Assembly (NCBI GenBank): GCA_020636375.1
Contig: JACJXZ010000008.1
Location: forward strand, 310,001-374,000
From: Lewinellaceae bacterium
GTDB taxonomy: Bacteria > Bacteroidota > Bacteroidia > Chitinophagales > Saprospiraceae
Length of the DNA stretch: 64,000 nt
Direction: 5' to 3'
Part shown: positions 1-9,147 of the stretch, in pieces
How positions within the stretch are numbered: the stretch's first letter is position 1
Layout of the letters: each line of letters starts with the position of its first letter
Program-made: the position numbers and the translations under genes
Notes under the pieces: generated by a model
Databases searched by the model: none
What the model was told of the DNA's origin: nothing
Seen by the model: the letters and a program-made list of their open reading frames with translations, nothing else

Positions 1-268
1 GCTTGCCTCACCAAGAATTATAAAAATATCCATTTTTTAATATGGCAGGAAAATTTCAGGCCCTAAAAATCTCCTGGCGGCTCAAAAAATGAAGAAAAAA
101 TAGGGGAAGGCCGACAAAAAAGGCATCATAATGTTGCGCATAACTGATACTGGCCTAAAAAGGCCGTTTATTTGTCTAGTTTTTTTTGATCGCCATTACG
201 CATTACCTTTATTGACGCACTCGAAAAACAGGCGCGAATGGCCTGATGCTATCGAAACCCGGCTATCT

Positions 269-958
269 ATGATCCAACTCAGAAATATCCGAAAAGCCTA
301 TAAAACCGGATACACACAACTGGACGTCCTCAAAGGCATCGACCTCGATATCGAAGCCGGCGCCTTTGCCTCCATTATGGGCTCTTCGGGCTCCGGCAAG
401 TCCACCCTGCTCAACATCATCGGCATTCTCGACGAATATGACGAGGGCGATTATTTGCTCGACGGCAAAATGATCAAGGGGCTCAGCCAAACCGAAGCGG
501 CACACTACCGCAACCGCTTCATCGGTTTCGTCTTCCAATCCTTTAACCTGTTGCCTTTCAAAACGGCGCAGGAAAACGTCGCCCTGCCGCTTTACTATCA
601 GAAAATGGACCGCCGCAAACGTCAGGACCTCGCCCTGGAATACCTCAACCTGGTAGGCCTGGCCGACTGGGCCGAGCACCTGCCCAACCAGCTCTCCGGC
701 GGGCAGCAGCAACGCGTGGCCATCGCCCGGGCCCTCATCACCAAACCGAAAGTGATCCTGGCGGACGAACCCACCGGCGCTCTCGATTCCAAAACCTCCT
801 TCGAGGTGATGGAACTGTTCAAAAAAGTGAACCGGGAGGGCATGACCGTCATCATCGTCACCCACGAGAACGATATTGCCGCCATGACCCGGCGCATCAT
901 CCGCCTGCGGGACGGCGTCATCGAGAATGGCAACGCTACCCTGAGCGCTACTAAATGA
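269..958 (+). CDS. ABC transporter ATP-binding protein (MacB/LolD-type)
   Basis: Cytoplasmic ATPase that should power the two permeases encoded next to it. About 229 residues, the usual size for MacB/LolD-type ATPases. It shows a Walker A (GSSGSGKS, near residue 40), Q-loop (VFQSFNLLP), signature LSGGQQQR, Walker B VILADEPTG followed by ALDS, and an H-loop (VTHE). An in-frame ATG lies at 131, but the 46 extra residues do not fit the family and the conserved start (MIQLRNIRKAY) is at 269, so I chose that. The gene ends in an ATGA overlap with the next permease, indicating translational coupling. The substrate cannot be read from sequence; the family exports peptides, macrolides or lipoproteins. 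Confidence 0.93.
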   Translation: MIQLRNIRKAYKTGYTQLDVLKGIDLDIEAGAFASIMGSSGSGKSTLLNIIGILDEYDEGDYLLDGKMIKGLSQTEAAHYRNRFIGFVFQSFNLLPFKTAQENVALPLYYQKMDRRKRQDLALEYLNLVGLADWAEHLPNQLSGGQQQRVAIARALITKPKVILADEPTGALDSKTSFEVMELFKKVNREGMTVIIVTHENDIAAMTRRIIRLRDGVIENGNATLSATK

Positions 959-2208
959 CCCGACTTTATCTATCGCCTATGATCGACTTCGATAAGTGGC
1001 AGGAAATCTTCAACTCCATACGGCGCCACCCCCTGCGCACCACCCTTACTGCCCTGGGCGTCTTCTGGGGCATCTTCATGCTGGTGCTCCTGCTGGGCGC
1101 CGGCCGAGGCTTGCAGAACGGCGTGGAGTACGAGTTCCGGGATGACGCCACCAACAGCGTCTGGATCCGCCGGGGGGTGACCTCCATCCCCTACCAGGGC
1201 CTGCCCAAAGGGCGGCGGATAAAGTTCACCAATGAAGATTACGACATGCTCGCCGAGCACTTTGGGGAGGTCGACCAGATCACTGGCCGGTTTTACCTTT
1301 CAGGAGACCAGACTATCTCCTACGGGAAAACCGCTCTCTCCTACTCGGTGCGGGCCGTCCATCCCGGCCACCGCTATCTCGAAAACACCATTATGGAGAG
1401 CGGGCGGTATATCAACGAAACTGATTTGAGCGAATTCCGAAAAGTGGCCGTCATCGGGGCCGTCGTGCAGAAAGACCTCTTTGGCGACGAGCCGCCGCTG
1501 GGAAAGGAGATCAAGATCGGCGGCACGGTCTATACCGTGGTGGGCACTTATACGGATACCGGCGGAGACGACGAAATGCGCATTATTTACATCCCCGTGT
1601 CCACCGCTCAAAAAATCTATGCGGGCACCAGGGAACTGCACCAGCTGATGTTCACGACCCGGGATATGGAACTGCCGGCCATTCAACAGCTGCAGGAAGA
1701 GGTCAGAGACGCCTTTGCCCGCCGCCACCAGTTCGACGTACAGGACCGAAAAGCCCTCTATATCTTTGGCGCAGCAGAAGAATACCAGAAGTTTATGAAC
1801 CTCTTCGCTGCCATCCGCGCCTTTGTCTGGTTTGTTGGGCTGGGCAGCATCGTCGCCGGCGTGATCGGCGTCAGCAATATCATGCTGATCGTGGTAAAAG
1901 ACCGGACCAGGGAGATCGGCATCCGCAAAGCGCTGGGCGCCACGCCCCGGTCCATCGTCGCTATGATCCTCCAGGAATCCATCCTGATCACATCCGTGGC
2001 CGGCTACCTGGGCCTGCTGGCCGGCGTCGGGGCGATCAGCCTGATGGAATCTATCGCTGTGGAGTATTTCCGCAATCCCCGCGTCGACCTGGGCGTGGGC
2101 CTCAGCGCTACCCTGGTGCTGGTGCTCGCCGGGGCCCTGGCAGGCCTCATGCCGGCGCGTAAGGCGGCCCAGATCAACCCGGTGGTGGCGATGCGGGAGG
2201 GGGGGTAG
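955..2208 (+). CDS. ABC transporter permease (MacB/FtsX family), first of two
   Basis: Inner-membrane permease of the MacB/FtsX type. It has one N-terminal membrane helix (around residues 28-50), a large periplasmic MacB-type domain (about 55-280), then three C-terminal helices with the conserved GVSNIMLI and TREIGIRKALGA segments before helix 2. Length of 417 residues is normal. The start at 955 overlaps the ATPase stop (ATGA); an alternative ATG at 979 (MIDFDKWQEIF) aligns better with the second permease and may be the true start. It probably forms a heterodimer with the next permease and couples to the membrane-fusion protein downstream. Confidence 0.92.
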   Translation: MTRLYLSPMIDFDKWQEIFNSIRRHPLRTTLTALGVFWGIFMLVLLLGAGRGLQNGVEYEFRDDATNSVWIRRGVTSIPYQGLPKGRRIKFTNEDYDMLAEHFGEVDQITGRFYLSGDQTISYGKTALSYSVRAVHPGHRYLENTIMESGRYINETDLSEFRKVAVIGAVVQKDLFGDEPPLGKEIKIGGTVYTVVGTYTDTGGDDEMRIIYIPVSTAQKIYAGTRELHQLMFTTRDMELPAIQQLQEEVRDAFARRHQFDVQDRKALYIFGAAEEYQKFMNLFAAIRAFVWFVGLGSIVAGVIGVSNIMLIVVKDRTREIGIRKALGATPRSIVAMILQESILITSVAGYLGLLAGVGAISLMESIAVEYFRNPRVDLGVGLSATLVLVLAGALAGLMPARKAAQINPVVAMREGG

Positions 2209-2212
2209 ATGG

Positions 2213-2250
2213 CTATATAACAACATAACAATATAACAACATATAACAAA
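2213..2250 (-). repeat. Octamer tandem repeat, minus-strand orientation
   Basis: The 46-bp gap between the two permease genes is built of imperfect 8-bp units. Read on the minus strand the unit is gttatatt or gttatgtt, repeated about four times. The same octamer family (gctatatt) recurs in the opposite orientation after the second permease. It has no coding content. Confidence 0.6.
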
Positions 2251-2254
2251 CACC

Positions 2255-3502
2255 ATGCTCGACCGAGACACCTGGCAGGAAATACTGGGCACCATCAAGA
2301 AGCACAAGCTGCGCACCGGGCTGACGGCCCTGGGCGTCTTCTGGGGCATCTTCATGCTCATCTTCGTGCTGGGTATGGGCAAGGGCCTGGAAAACGGCGT
2401 TTTCCGCGGCTTCGGCGACCGCGCCAAGAACGTCATGTACGTATGGCCGGAGCGGACATCCCAGCCCTACCAGGGCTTCCAGCCGGGACGGCGGCCGCAG
2501 CTTCGGCTCGAAGACATAACGGCCATCCGCCAGAATGTGCCGGAGGTGCAGTTCATCGCCCCCCGACTCTCCATAGGTAGCCAGCCGGTATATTATAACG
2601 ATATTGGCGACAGCTACGAGATTCGGGGAGAGCTGGAGGACATGATCCGCATCGAAGCCCTGAAACTGCACCAGGGCCGGTACATTAATGAACGGGATAT
2701 CGAAGAGAGCCGCAAGGTGGCCGTCCTCGGGCAACGAACGGCGGAAGTGCTTTTCGGAAACCGGGACTGTATCGGAGAGTACGTCCGCATCAAAGGCGTA
2801 GAGTTCCGCGTAGTCGGCATCTTCGGCCCCATGCAGATCAAACCCTGGACGGAGAGCGACCTGGAGGCCGTCGTCATTCCCCTGACCGCCATGTACCGTA
2901 CCTTCGGCACCGGAGAGCGCGTCGATTATTTTGTGTGTTCGGCGGCGCCGAACGTGCTGGTCAGCACCATTGAGCCGCAGGTGAAGGCCCTGCTCAAAAA
3001 ACGGCACCACGTGGCGCCGGACGACCCCCAGGGCATCGGCGGGTTCAATCTGGAGGCCGAATACCAAAGCGTGGTCCGGCTCTTCGGCGGCATCCGGGCC
3101 TTCCTCTGGTTTGTCGGCATCGGCACGCTGCTGGCGGGCATCGTCGGCGTGAGCAACATCATGCTGATCACGGTCAAAGAGCGGACCAAGGAGATCGGCA
3201 TCCGCAAGGCCATGGGCGCGCCGCCCGGCTCTATCATCAGCATGATCCTGGCGGAGTCCATTGCCATCACGTCGGCCTCCGGCTACCTGGGCCTCATCGC
3301 CGGCACCTTCATCATCGGAGGCATCGACTACCTGATGATGGCCAACAACCTGGAACCGGATAATTTCTATAACCCCCAGGTCAACCTCGCCGTCGGGGCG
3401 GGCGCGATCGTACTGCTCATCCTGGCGGGAGCGGCTGCCGGGTTTATCCCCGCCATGCAGGCGGCAAGAGTTAACCCGGTGGTGGCGCTGAAGGATGAGT
3501 AG
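2255..3502 (+). CDS. ABC transporter permease (MacB/FtsX family), second of two
   Basis: Inner-membrane permease of 415 residues, paralogous to the preceding gene. The two share the opening pattern W-Q-E-I-L/F followed by LRT-LTALGVFWGIFML, a periplasmic MacB-type domain (about residues 50-280), and three C-terminal helices preceded by GVSNIMLI and TKEIGIRKAMGAP. The pair probably arose by tandem duplication and assembles as a heterodimer on the shared ATPase. It starts at ATG 2255, immediately after an octamer repeat. Confidence 0.92.
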   Translation: MLDRDTWQEILGTIKKHKLRTGLTALGVFWGIFMLIFVLGMGKGLENGVFRGFGDRAKNVMYVWPERTSQPYQGFQPGRRPQLRLEDITAIRQNVPEVQFIAPRLSIGSQPVYYNDIGDSYEIRGELEDMIRIEALKLHQGRYINERDIEESRKVAVLGQRTAEVLFGNRDCIGEYVRIKGVEFRVVGIFGPMQIKPWTESDLEAVVIPLTAMYRTFGTGERVDYFVCSAAPNVLVSTIEPQVKALLKKRHHVAPDDPQGIGGFNLEAEYQSVVRLFGGIRAFLWFVGIGTLLAGIVGVSNIMLITVKERTKEIGIRKAMGAPPGSIISMILAESIAITSASGYLGLIAGTFIIGGIDYLMMANNLEPDNFYNPQVNLAVGAGAIVLLILAGAAAGFIPAMQAARVNPVVALKDE

Positions 3503-3523
3503 GGGAGGGATGGGTGAATGGCT

Positions 3524-3603
3524 GCTATATTGCTATATTGTCATATTGCTATATTGCTATATTGCTATATTGTCGTATTGCTATATTGCTATATTGTCAT
3601 ATT
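3524..3603 (+). repeat. Octamer tandem repeat, about ten gctatatt units
   Basis: Ten consecutive 8-bp units fill half of the gap before the membrane-fusion gene. Most are gctatatt; variants are gtcatatt and gtcgtatt at units 3, 7 and 10. An eleventh, degenerate unit (gctgaatg) follows. It is a simple satellite, with no open frame that looks real. Confidence 0.85.
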
Positions 3604-3664
3604 GCTGAATGGGTGGAGTGCCGGAGTGAAAAACAAGAAAGAAAATCATTAAAAAATAAGCAGA

Positions 3665-4906
3665 ATGAACAAAGGCTGCCTCATCGGACTCGGAGCATTT
3701 CTCGTCATCGCCACCATTGGGCTGAGCGTTTATTTTTACAACCAGAACAAGCGGGCACCGGATAATTTCGGAACGGAAAAACCGGTGCTTTCCGACATCG
3801 TCAAGAAGACCGTCGCCACCGGTGCGATCCGGCCGCGGCAGGAGGTACACATCAAACCGCAGGTATCGGGAGTAGTCGACGAGCTTTTCGTCGAGGCCGG
3901 GCAGATGGTCAAAAAGGGAGACCAACTGGCGAGGATCAAGCTGGTGCCCAGCGAAGTGAACATCAACAACGCCCAGTCGAACGTGGAGCTGGCGCGCCTG
4001 CGCCTGCAGGAAGCCCAGCGCGAGCTGGCGCGCCAGAAGGAGGTCTACAAGAAGAACCTGGATGTGGAGGAAGCCCGCGTAAATTTCGAGAACGCCAGGC
4101 AGGAAGAGGAGCGCCAGCGGGAACTCTTCGAGCAGGGCGTCGTCTCCCAGCAGGACTACAACCGCTTCAAGGTGGACCTGGAAATCCGCAAGGCCGCCCT
4201 GGAAAACGCCCGCATCATGGCGTCCAACAACATCAAGCAGTTTGAGACCAACGTCGACATCCGCCGGCAGGAGCTCGACGCGGCCATCAACAACCTGCAG
4301 TTGCTGCGCGAGGGGGCCAGCCGCAACTCCCGCCAGGTGGCCAACATCGTCACCTCCACCCTCGACGGCATGGTGCTCGACATTCCGGTAGAAGAAGGCT
4401 CCTCGGTGATCGAGCGCAACAACTTCAACGAGGGCACCAGCATCGCCATCGTCGCCAATATGAACAACCTCATCTTCGAAGGCAAGGTAGACGAGGCCGA
4501 CGTGGGCAAGCTGAAAGAAGGCATGCCCATGGAGCTGACCGTCGGCGCCATCGAAAGCGACAGGTTCGACGCCACACTGGAGTTCATCTCGCCCAAAGGA
4601 GAAGACGAGGAAGGCACGGTCAAGTTCGAGGTCCGCGCCGCCGTCAAGCCCACCGAAGAGACCTTCCTGCGCGCCGGCTACAGCGCCAATGCCGACATCA
4701 TCCTCGACCGCCGCCGGCAGGTGGTGGCCATCAAGGAGCGGGATGTGTTGTTCGAGGAGGACACGACTTATGTGGAGATCAGGAACGGCAACCAGGAGTT
4801 TGAAAAGCGCCCGGTGAAACTGGGCCTGTCGGACGGCATCCTGGTCGAAGTGCTGGAAGGCGTGGATACGACGAGCCAGGTGAAGGTGCAGCTGGCGAAG
4901 TCCTAG
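3665..4906 (+). CDS. Efflux membrane-fusion protein (HlyD/MacA type)
   Basis: Periplasmic adaptor of the ABC exporter, 413 residues. One N-terminal anchor helix (about residues 7-24) is followed by a biotinyl-lipoyl half-motif (RPRQEVHIKPQVSGVVDELF), a long alpha-helical hairpin (roughly 90-225, rich in Arg, Glu and Gln, coiled-coil), the second lipoyl half, and a beta-barrel domain. It lies 162 bp after the second permease in the same direction and completes a MacA-MacB-like operon. No TolC gene adjoins it, so the outer-membrane partner must be encoded elsewhere. A short hairpin (cgatct/agatcg) at 4912-4926 follows the stop but lacks a T-run. Confidence 0.92.
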   Translation: MNKGCLIGLGAFLVIATIGLSVYFYNQNKRAPDNFGTEKPVLSDIVKKTVATGAIRPRQEVHIKPQVSGVVDELFVEAGQMVKKGDQLARIKLVPSEVNINNAQSNVELARLRLQEAQRELARQKEVYKKNLDVEEARVNFENARQEEERQRELFEQGVVSQQDYNRFKVDLEIRKAALENARIMASNNIKQFETNVDIRRQELDAAINNLQLLREGASRNSRQVANIVTSTLDGMVLDIPVEEGSSVIERNNFNEGTSIAIVANMNNLIFEGKVDEADVGKLKEGMPMELTVGAIESDRFDATLEFISPKGEDEEGTVKFEVRAAVKPTEETFLRAGYSANADIILDRRRQVVAIKERDVLFEEDTTYVEIRNGNQEFEKRPVKLGLSDGILVEVLEGVDTTSQVKVQLAKS

Positions 4907-5155
4907 TGGCGCGATCTTCCAGATCGCCAGCCTTAAATGATAGCCACCAAACCGCCAAATCCGCACTTCCCGGTAGCTATACGGGATTTGTGAGATTTCG
5001 TGCCTTTCGCGTTTTCGGGGCAGAAGCTTCTAAATAGTTACCGGTTTTTTCGAAAAAACGGAAAAATATACAGTACACCAGGTTCATTCCAGTCTCCACA
5101 AAAAGAGACAACCTTATTAATGTATATCAAAACCCGTTTATCGTTATGAAACCTA

Positions 5156-5319
5156 AGAGTATGTTTGGAGGGGATCATTTTGGCTGCAAAACCCAGCTCT
5201 TGGAACCTCTCTTTGCCATTTTTTCGCCCCATAGCGCTGCTATGAGGCGAAAAAATGCCTTCGTGAGAACCCGAAATCTGAGTTTTTCGCTTCAAAAGCA
5301 CCCCCTCCAAACATGCTCT
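5156..5319. repeat. 164-bp imperfect palindrome overlapping the peroxidase 5' end
   Basis: The left arm starts at 5156 with agagtatgtttggagggg and the right arm ends at 5319 as its reverse complement with one mismatch. Pairing continues through the element to a central stem (gcattttttcgcc-type, then catagc/gctatg) around a 3-base loop near 5235. A separate perfect palindrome, gttttttcgaaaaaac, lies upstream at 5044-5059. As RNA or single-stranded DNA the element would fold into one long hairpin. It runs into the open frame of the downstream peroxidase, so part of that frame is repeat-derived. Confidence 0.85.
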
Positions 5320-6732
5320 AGGGCCCTTGGTTCGCTTTTAGCCTTTGCGTTCGCTTTATCAGCCCTGGCATGGCACGGCCCCGGCCAGCCACCAAATGAA
5401 TACGAGACCTGCCTGGACCTGCCCGGCGTACCGTTCAACTACGCAGATATCCAGCTCCCCAACCACCTGCAGCTCCCCAACGTTCAGGATACGGACAACA
5501 CCCCGGCAGGCAATTCCATTACCGATGCCGGCGCAACCCTGGGGCGGGTGCTCTTTTACGACACCCGGCTGTCGGCCAACCAAGCCGTTGCCTGTGCTTC
5601 CTGCCACAAACAGGAAATAGCCTTCACCGATGATGTGCCGCTCAGCCTGGGCTTCGAAGGAGGGCTCACCGGCCGCAACTCGATGAGCCTGGCCATGGCG
5701 CGCTACTACCAGAACGGCCGCTTCTTCTGGGATGAGCGGGCCGCCACCCTGGAAGAACAAACCCTGATGCCCATCCAGGACCACACGGAGATGGGGCTCA
5801 CCCTGGAGGAACTGGAAAGCCGCCTGGCCAATACCGAATATTATCCTCCCCTGTTTGAAGAAGCCTTTGGCAGCCCGGAAATCACTTCCGGCAAAGTGGC
5901 GCTGGCCCTGGCACAGTTTGTTCGTTCCATGGTCAGCTACCAGTCCAGGTATGACATGGCCCGGCAGACGGCGCCCCCCGGCCCTCCCGGCGCCGCACCC
6001 TGGCCCGCCTTCACCGCCGAGGAGAATCTCGGCAAGGCCCTTTTTTTTGACGCCAACCGCGGCAACTGCGCCGCCTGCCACGGCACGGAGGCCTTCATCG
6101 CGCCCGGGCCCCGCAACAATGGGCTGGATTTGGTCTCTCAGGATGAAGGGCTGGGGGGCGTCACCGGCAACCCCCAGCAGATAGGCCTGTTCAAGACGCC
6201 TTCTCTGCGCAACGTGGCCCTCACTGCGCCTTTCATGCACGACGGACGTTTCGAAGGGCTCGAAGAGGTGATCCAGCATTATAGCAACGGCATTCAACCC
6301 CATCCCAACCTTTCTCCCCAGCTGCGCATTGGCGGGCCCGCCGGCCCGCCCCGCCGGCCCAACTTCAGCCCGGCAGAACGCCAGGCCCTCGTGGCTTTCC
6401 TGGAAACCCTCACCGACGAAGCCTTCCTCACCGACGAGCGCTGGGCCAACCCCTTCTGCGAAACCACGGTGGGCACTACAACGCCTGCCTCACAAAGCGG
6501 CTGGGCGGTATTCCCCAACCCCGCCACCGACTGGATACACCTCCGGCTGGATTCGCCTTCCGGGCAGGAACACCAACTGCTCCTCTTCAACGCCAATGGC
6601 CAGGTGCTTAGGACATATTCTTTCTCCGGCAACCAGTTCAGCCTGCAACGCGATGGCCTGCCGGCCGGCCTGTATCATCTTCAGCTCATCTCGGAGCAGG
6701 GGCAGTGGGTAAGGCCTCTGGTGTTACAATAG
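5242..6732 (+). CDS. Secreted di-haem cytochrome c peroxidase (MauG/CcpA family) with T9SS tail
   Basis: Exported di-haem protein with two CxxCH sites, CASCHKQ and CAACHGT, in the order and spacing of bacterial cytochrome c peroxidase/MauG proteins. It probably reduces hydrogen peroxide or oxidises a partner outside the inner membrane. The C-terminal 75 residues (from VFPNPATDW) form a T9SS type A sorting domain, so it is likely sent to the cell surface. The frame opens at 5146, but its first codons lie in a 164-bp palindrome. In-frame ATGs occur at 5146, 5161 and 5242; I list 5242 as nearest the signal-peptide-like stretch (LGSLLAFAFALSALA). The true start is uncertain. Confidence 0.85.
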   Translation: MRRKNAFVRTRNLSFSLQKHPLQTCSRALGSLLAFAFALSALAWHGPGQPPNEYETCLDLPGVPFNYADIQLPNHLQLPNVQDTDNTPAGNSITDAGATLGRVLFYDTRLSANQAVACASCHKQEIAFTDDVPLSLGFEGGLTGRNSMSLAMARYYQNGRFFWDERAATLEEQTLMPIQDHTEMGLTLEELESRLANTEYYPPLFEEAFGSPEITSGKVALALAQFVRSMVSYQSRYDMARQTAPPGPPGAAPWPAFTAEENLGKALFFDANRGNCAACHGTEAFIAPGPRNNGLDLVSQDEGLGGVTGNPQQIGLFKTPSLRNVALTAPFMHDGRFEGLEEVIQHYSNGIQPHPNLSPQLRIGGPAGPPRRPNFSPAERQALVAFLETLTDEAFLTDERWANPFCETTVGTTTPASQSGWAVFPNPATDWIHLRLDSPSGQEHQLLLFNANGQVLRTYSFSGNQFSLQRDGLPAGLYHLQLISEQGQWVRPLVLQ

Positions 6733-7084
6733 GAGGCATTGGGAGGCAGTGAGCTAAGTGATAATCAGCCGTTGCTTCAAGCGGGGCAGGTTTGTTGGTT
6801 GTCTACTGGTTGTTGGTTATTGTCCATCCGCAGCTTCTAAGGCGTTGATTGCCAGCGAACGGCATTTTGTTCCCGGCTGGAAAACAACTGCCCCGTCATT
6901 TAGTGCCAACAGTACTGGAAGCCCAGGCAGGGAGTGTTCAAGTTCTGTGTAGCAATTTCTCATGTAGAACATGGACGAATCGCCACAAAAACACAACCGA
7001 CAACAGGTTCCTAAAGCCAGATATTCAGTCATTCGCTCATTCACTAATTTTTAACCGGCTCACAGAGACGGTCAGCTCATACAC
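6733..7084. other. Intergenic region containing one copy of a dispersed repeat
   Basis: Convergent gap between the peroxidase and the glycosyltransferase. I see no convincing gene. Positions 6859-6907 match 16528-16576 at 37 of 49 positions without gaps (shared core aactgccccgt). A GTTG-rich stretch (6793-6825) resembles similar stretches at 21958 and 27070. Confidence 0.5.
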
Positions 7085-8962
7085 TCAAAAATGAAACCCA
7101 TACCCAAAAAACACCGACTGCAGCCCGAACAGGCTCAGGCTCGCCACAAATACTCCCAGCAGGATCAGCACGAAGGGCAGGTACATCAGCACCCTTACCG
7201 CCCGGTTGTCCCACCCCAGATGGTGCATGAGGGGAAGCAGGATAAAGGCCAGGCACAGCCCGAAGAAGGAGATTTGGAAGGTGTACAGGCAAACCAGCCC
7301 GAACAAGACGCCCGTCATGATCTCGAAGGCCTGCACTATGCCGGTATCCGGATGGCTCTTGGCCAGGAAGTCCTGCCAGGACGTTTTCACCCGCTGCATC
7401 AGATGGCCGGCGCTGCCCGAAAGCCGGTGTTCCTGCTGTGCACTATCGCCTGTGACCAGGAATATCGCCTTGCCGGAAACCATGTAGGCCAGCACCCCGA
7501 TGGAAGAAAGCGGAGATAATGCGGCGTACAGTACCGTACTCTGGCTCAGGAAACGGAACAGCTTAGCGGGCTGGTGCGCCAGGCCGATGATGAAGCAAAG
7601 CACCGGGGCAAAAAAGGCCAGCATGGTGATGGCGAAGAAGTCCCAGTCGTAAATGGCCTGAAAGCCGGTGTCCATGCTCATCACGGGAAACACCCATTCC
7701 TGCCCGCCCAGCACGAAGGTCACATCGGCTGTTTGGCCAAAGAAATACGGGAGCACCAGGTTGGCGTTCACCATGAACAGGAAGTACACCAGCGTAAGCG
7801 GCAGGTTGAGCGTCGGAAACAGGATGTCCAGCTTTTCCGTCCAGGAAATATTCTTTGCCTTCAGCAGCCAGCCCATCTTCTTGCGGAGGAACTCGCTCGT
7901 CCCTCTCGTCCACTTCATGTGGCGGATGCGGAAAGCGCGCACGGTATCCGGAAAATCTTCGTAACAGACCACATCTTCCACAAAGCGCCCGCGGTAGCCC
8001 TTCTCGCGGATATGGATGGCAAACCCCAGGTCTTCGCTGACGATGTCGGGGAACCCGCCCACTTCCTCCCAGCACTTGCGCCGCAGCAGGGCGCCATGGC
8101 CGAGGAACATCACAAAACCGTAGTTGTTGCGCAGGGGCTGGTACCATTTCCAGTGCAGGTCGACGCCCACGCCCATGGCCCGGGCCAGGGAGCTTTCGGC
8201 ATTGGGGTTGGCCCGGTGGTTAGCCTGGGTGAAGCCGCACATGGGGTCGGCCTCCATAACCGGCACCAGCTTGCTGAGGAAGTCGGGAGGCAGGATCTCG
8301 TCGGCGTCGGCAATGGCGAAGTAGGGTTCTTTGGTCGCAGCCTGGCTCAGGCCGTAGTTCATATTGCCGGCCTTAAAGCCTTCGCGGCTGGGGCGGCGCA
8401 CCACTTTCACCAACTCCGGGAAACGGGCGGCAAAGGCGTCTACCTCGGCCTGGCACTCCGGGGAGGGACTGTCGTCCAGCATGTACACCGTGTAGTTGGG
8501 ATAATCCTGCTGTACACACGACAGGGCGCTCTCCTCCACGAAATCGTTGCAGGTGGTGTACAGGATGGCCACTGCGGGGTAATCCAGCAACTCGGTGCGC
8601 GCCAGGGCGGCCTCCGGCTTGTGGCCGAACCAGCGATGCCCCACGGCAAAAAGGATCACGCCCACATTGTACAGGCCGTACAGCCAGGCAAAATCGATAA
8701 AGGCGACGAACAGGGCCAGCGCGGCCCAGCTGGGCAGGTTGTAAGCCATATCCAACAGCTGCAGCAGGCGGGGCTGAAACCAGGCCAGGCTGGCCAGCCA
8801 CATCCCGAAGATGAAGACATACATCCAGGGGCGGGGCGCAGCAGCATACAGGAGCTTGCGCCGGGCTGCTTTTTCGCGAGGATTTTTTAAGATCGAAGGA
8901 GGAATGGGCATCTCCAGTCCCGCACTGGCCACCAGTGCGCGGTCGGTATTATTCTGCAACAT
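7085..8962 (-). CDS. Family 2 glycosyltransferase, cellulose-synthase-like membrane enzyme
   Basis: Integral-membrane polysaccharide synthase of 625 residues. Two N-terminal helices (about 46-65 and 78-108) precede the GT-A domain, and several helices follow from about residue 375. Catalytic signature: DD at 163-164, ADAD at 218-221 (the metal-binding DxD), SED at 309-311, and RHMKW at 347-351 in place of the processivity motif QxxRW. It probably polymerises a beta-linked glucan or related exopolysaccharide from a UDP-sugar and threads it across the membrane. No PilZ domain is visible. The next gene on the same strand encodes a TPR/barrel protein, as expected for an exopolysaccharide export pair. 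Confidence 0.88.
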   Translation of the reverse strand: MLQNNTDRALVASAGLEMPIPPSILKNPREKAARRKLLYAAAPRPWMYVFIFGMWLASLAWFQPRLLQLLDMAYNLPSWAALALFVAFIDFAWLYGLYNVGVILFAVGHRWFGHKPEAALARTELLDYPAVAILYTTCNDFVEESALSCVQQDYPNYTVYMLDDSPSPECQAEVDAFAARFPELVKVVRRPSREGFKAGNMNYGLSQAATKEPYFAIADADEILPPDFLSKLVPVMEADPMCGFTQANHRANPNAESSLARAMGVGVDLHWKWYQPLRNNYGFVMFLGHGALLRRKCWEEVGGFPDIVSEDLGFAIHIREKGYRGRFVEDVVCYEDFPDTVRAFRIRHMKWTRGTSEFLRKKMGWLLKAKNISWTEKLDILFPTLNLPLTLVYFLFMVNANLVLPYFFGQTADVTFVLGGQEWVFPVMSMDTGFQAIYDWDFFAITMLAFFAPVLCFIIGLAHQPAKLFRFLSQSTVLYAALSPLSSIGVLAYMVSGKAIFLVTGDSAQQEHRLSGSAGHLMQRVKTSWQDFLAKSHPDTGIVQAFEIMTGVLFGLVCLYTFQISFFGLCLAFILLPLMHHLGWDNRAVRVLMYLPFVLILLGVFVASLSLFGLQSVFFGYGFHF

Positions 8963-9147
8963 GAGTTAACTTTTTTGCTCCGGCAAAACGGCCGGAATTA
9001 GAGAATTCGCACGCCAATGGGCATGCCTTCGCATGAAGCTTCGGCAGCCGAAGAAAATTGGCGGCCGTACCGGGCTGTCGGGGCGCGATTTTCTAATGCG
9101 CTCAGGCTTAAGCCCGGTGTATAAGTTAATGAATACTTTCCGGCTAC

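Noticed and set aside
1300..2436. Long minus-strand open frame opposite the first ABC permease
   Set aside because: It is antisense to a clear gene, in GC-rich DNA where stop codons are rare, and its product is His/Asp/Gly-rich without domains. The same applies to other long antisense frames, for example 7574-8890, 23800-25437, 44708-46579 and 51270-53942.
3514..3765. 83-residue plus-strand frame through the octamer repeat
   Set aside because: It is generated by the repeat and overlaps the start of the membrane-fusion gene.
5038..5310. Minus-strand frame through the 164-bp palindrome
   Set aside because: It exists only because the palindrome reads similarly on both strands.
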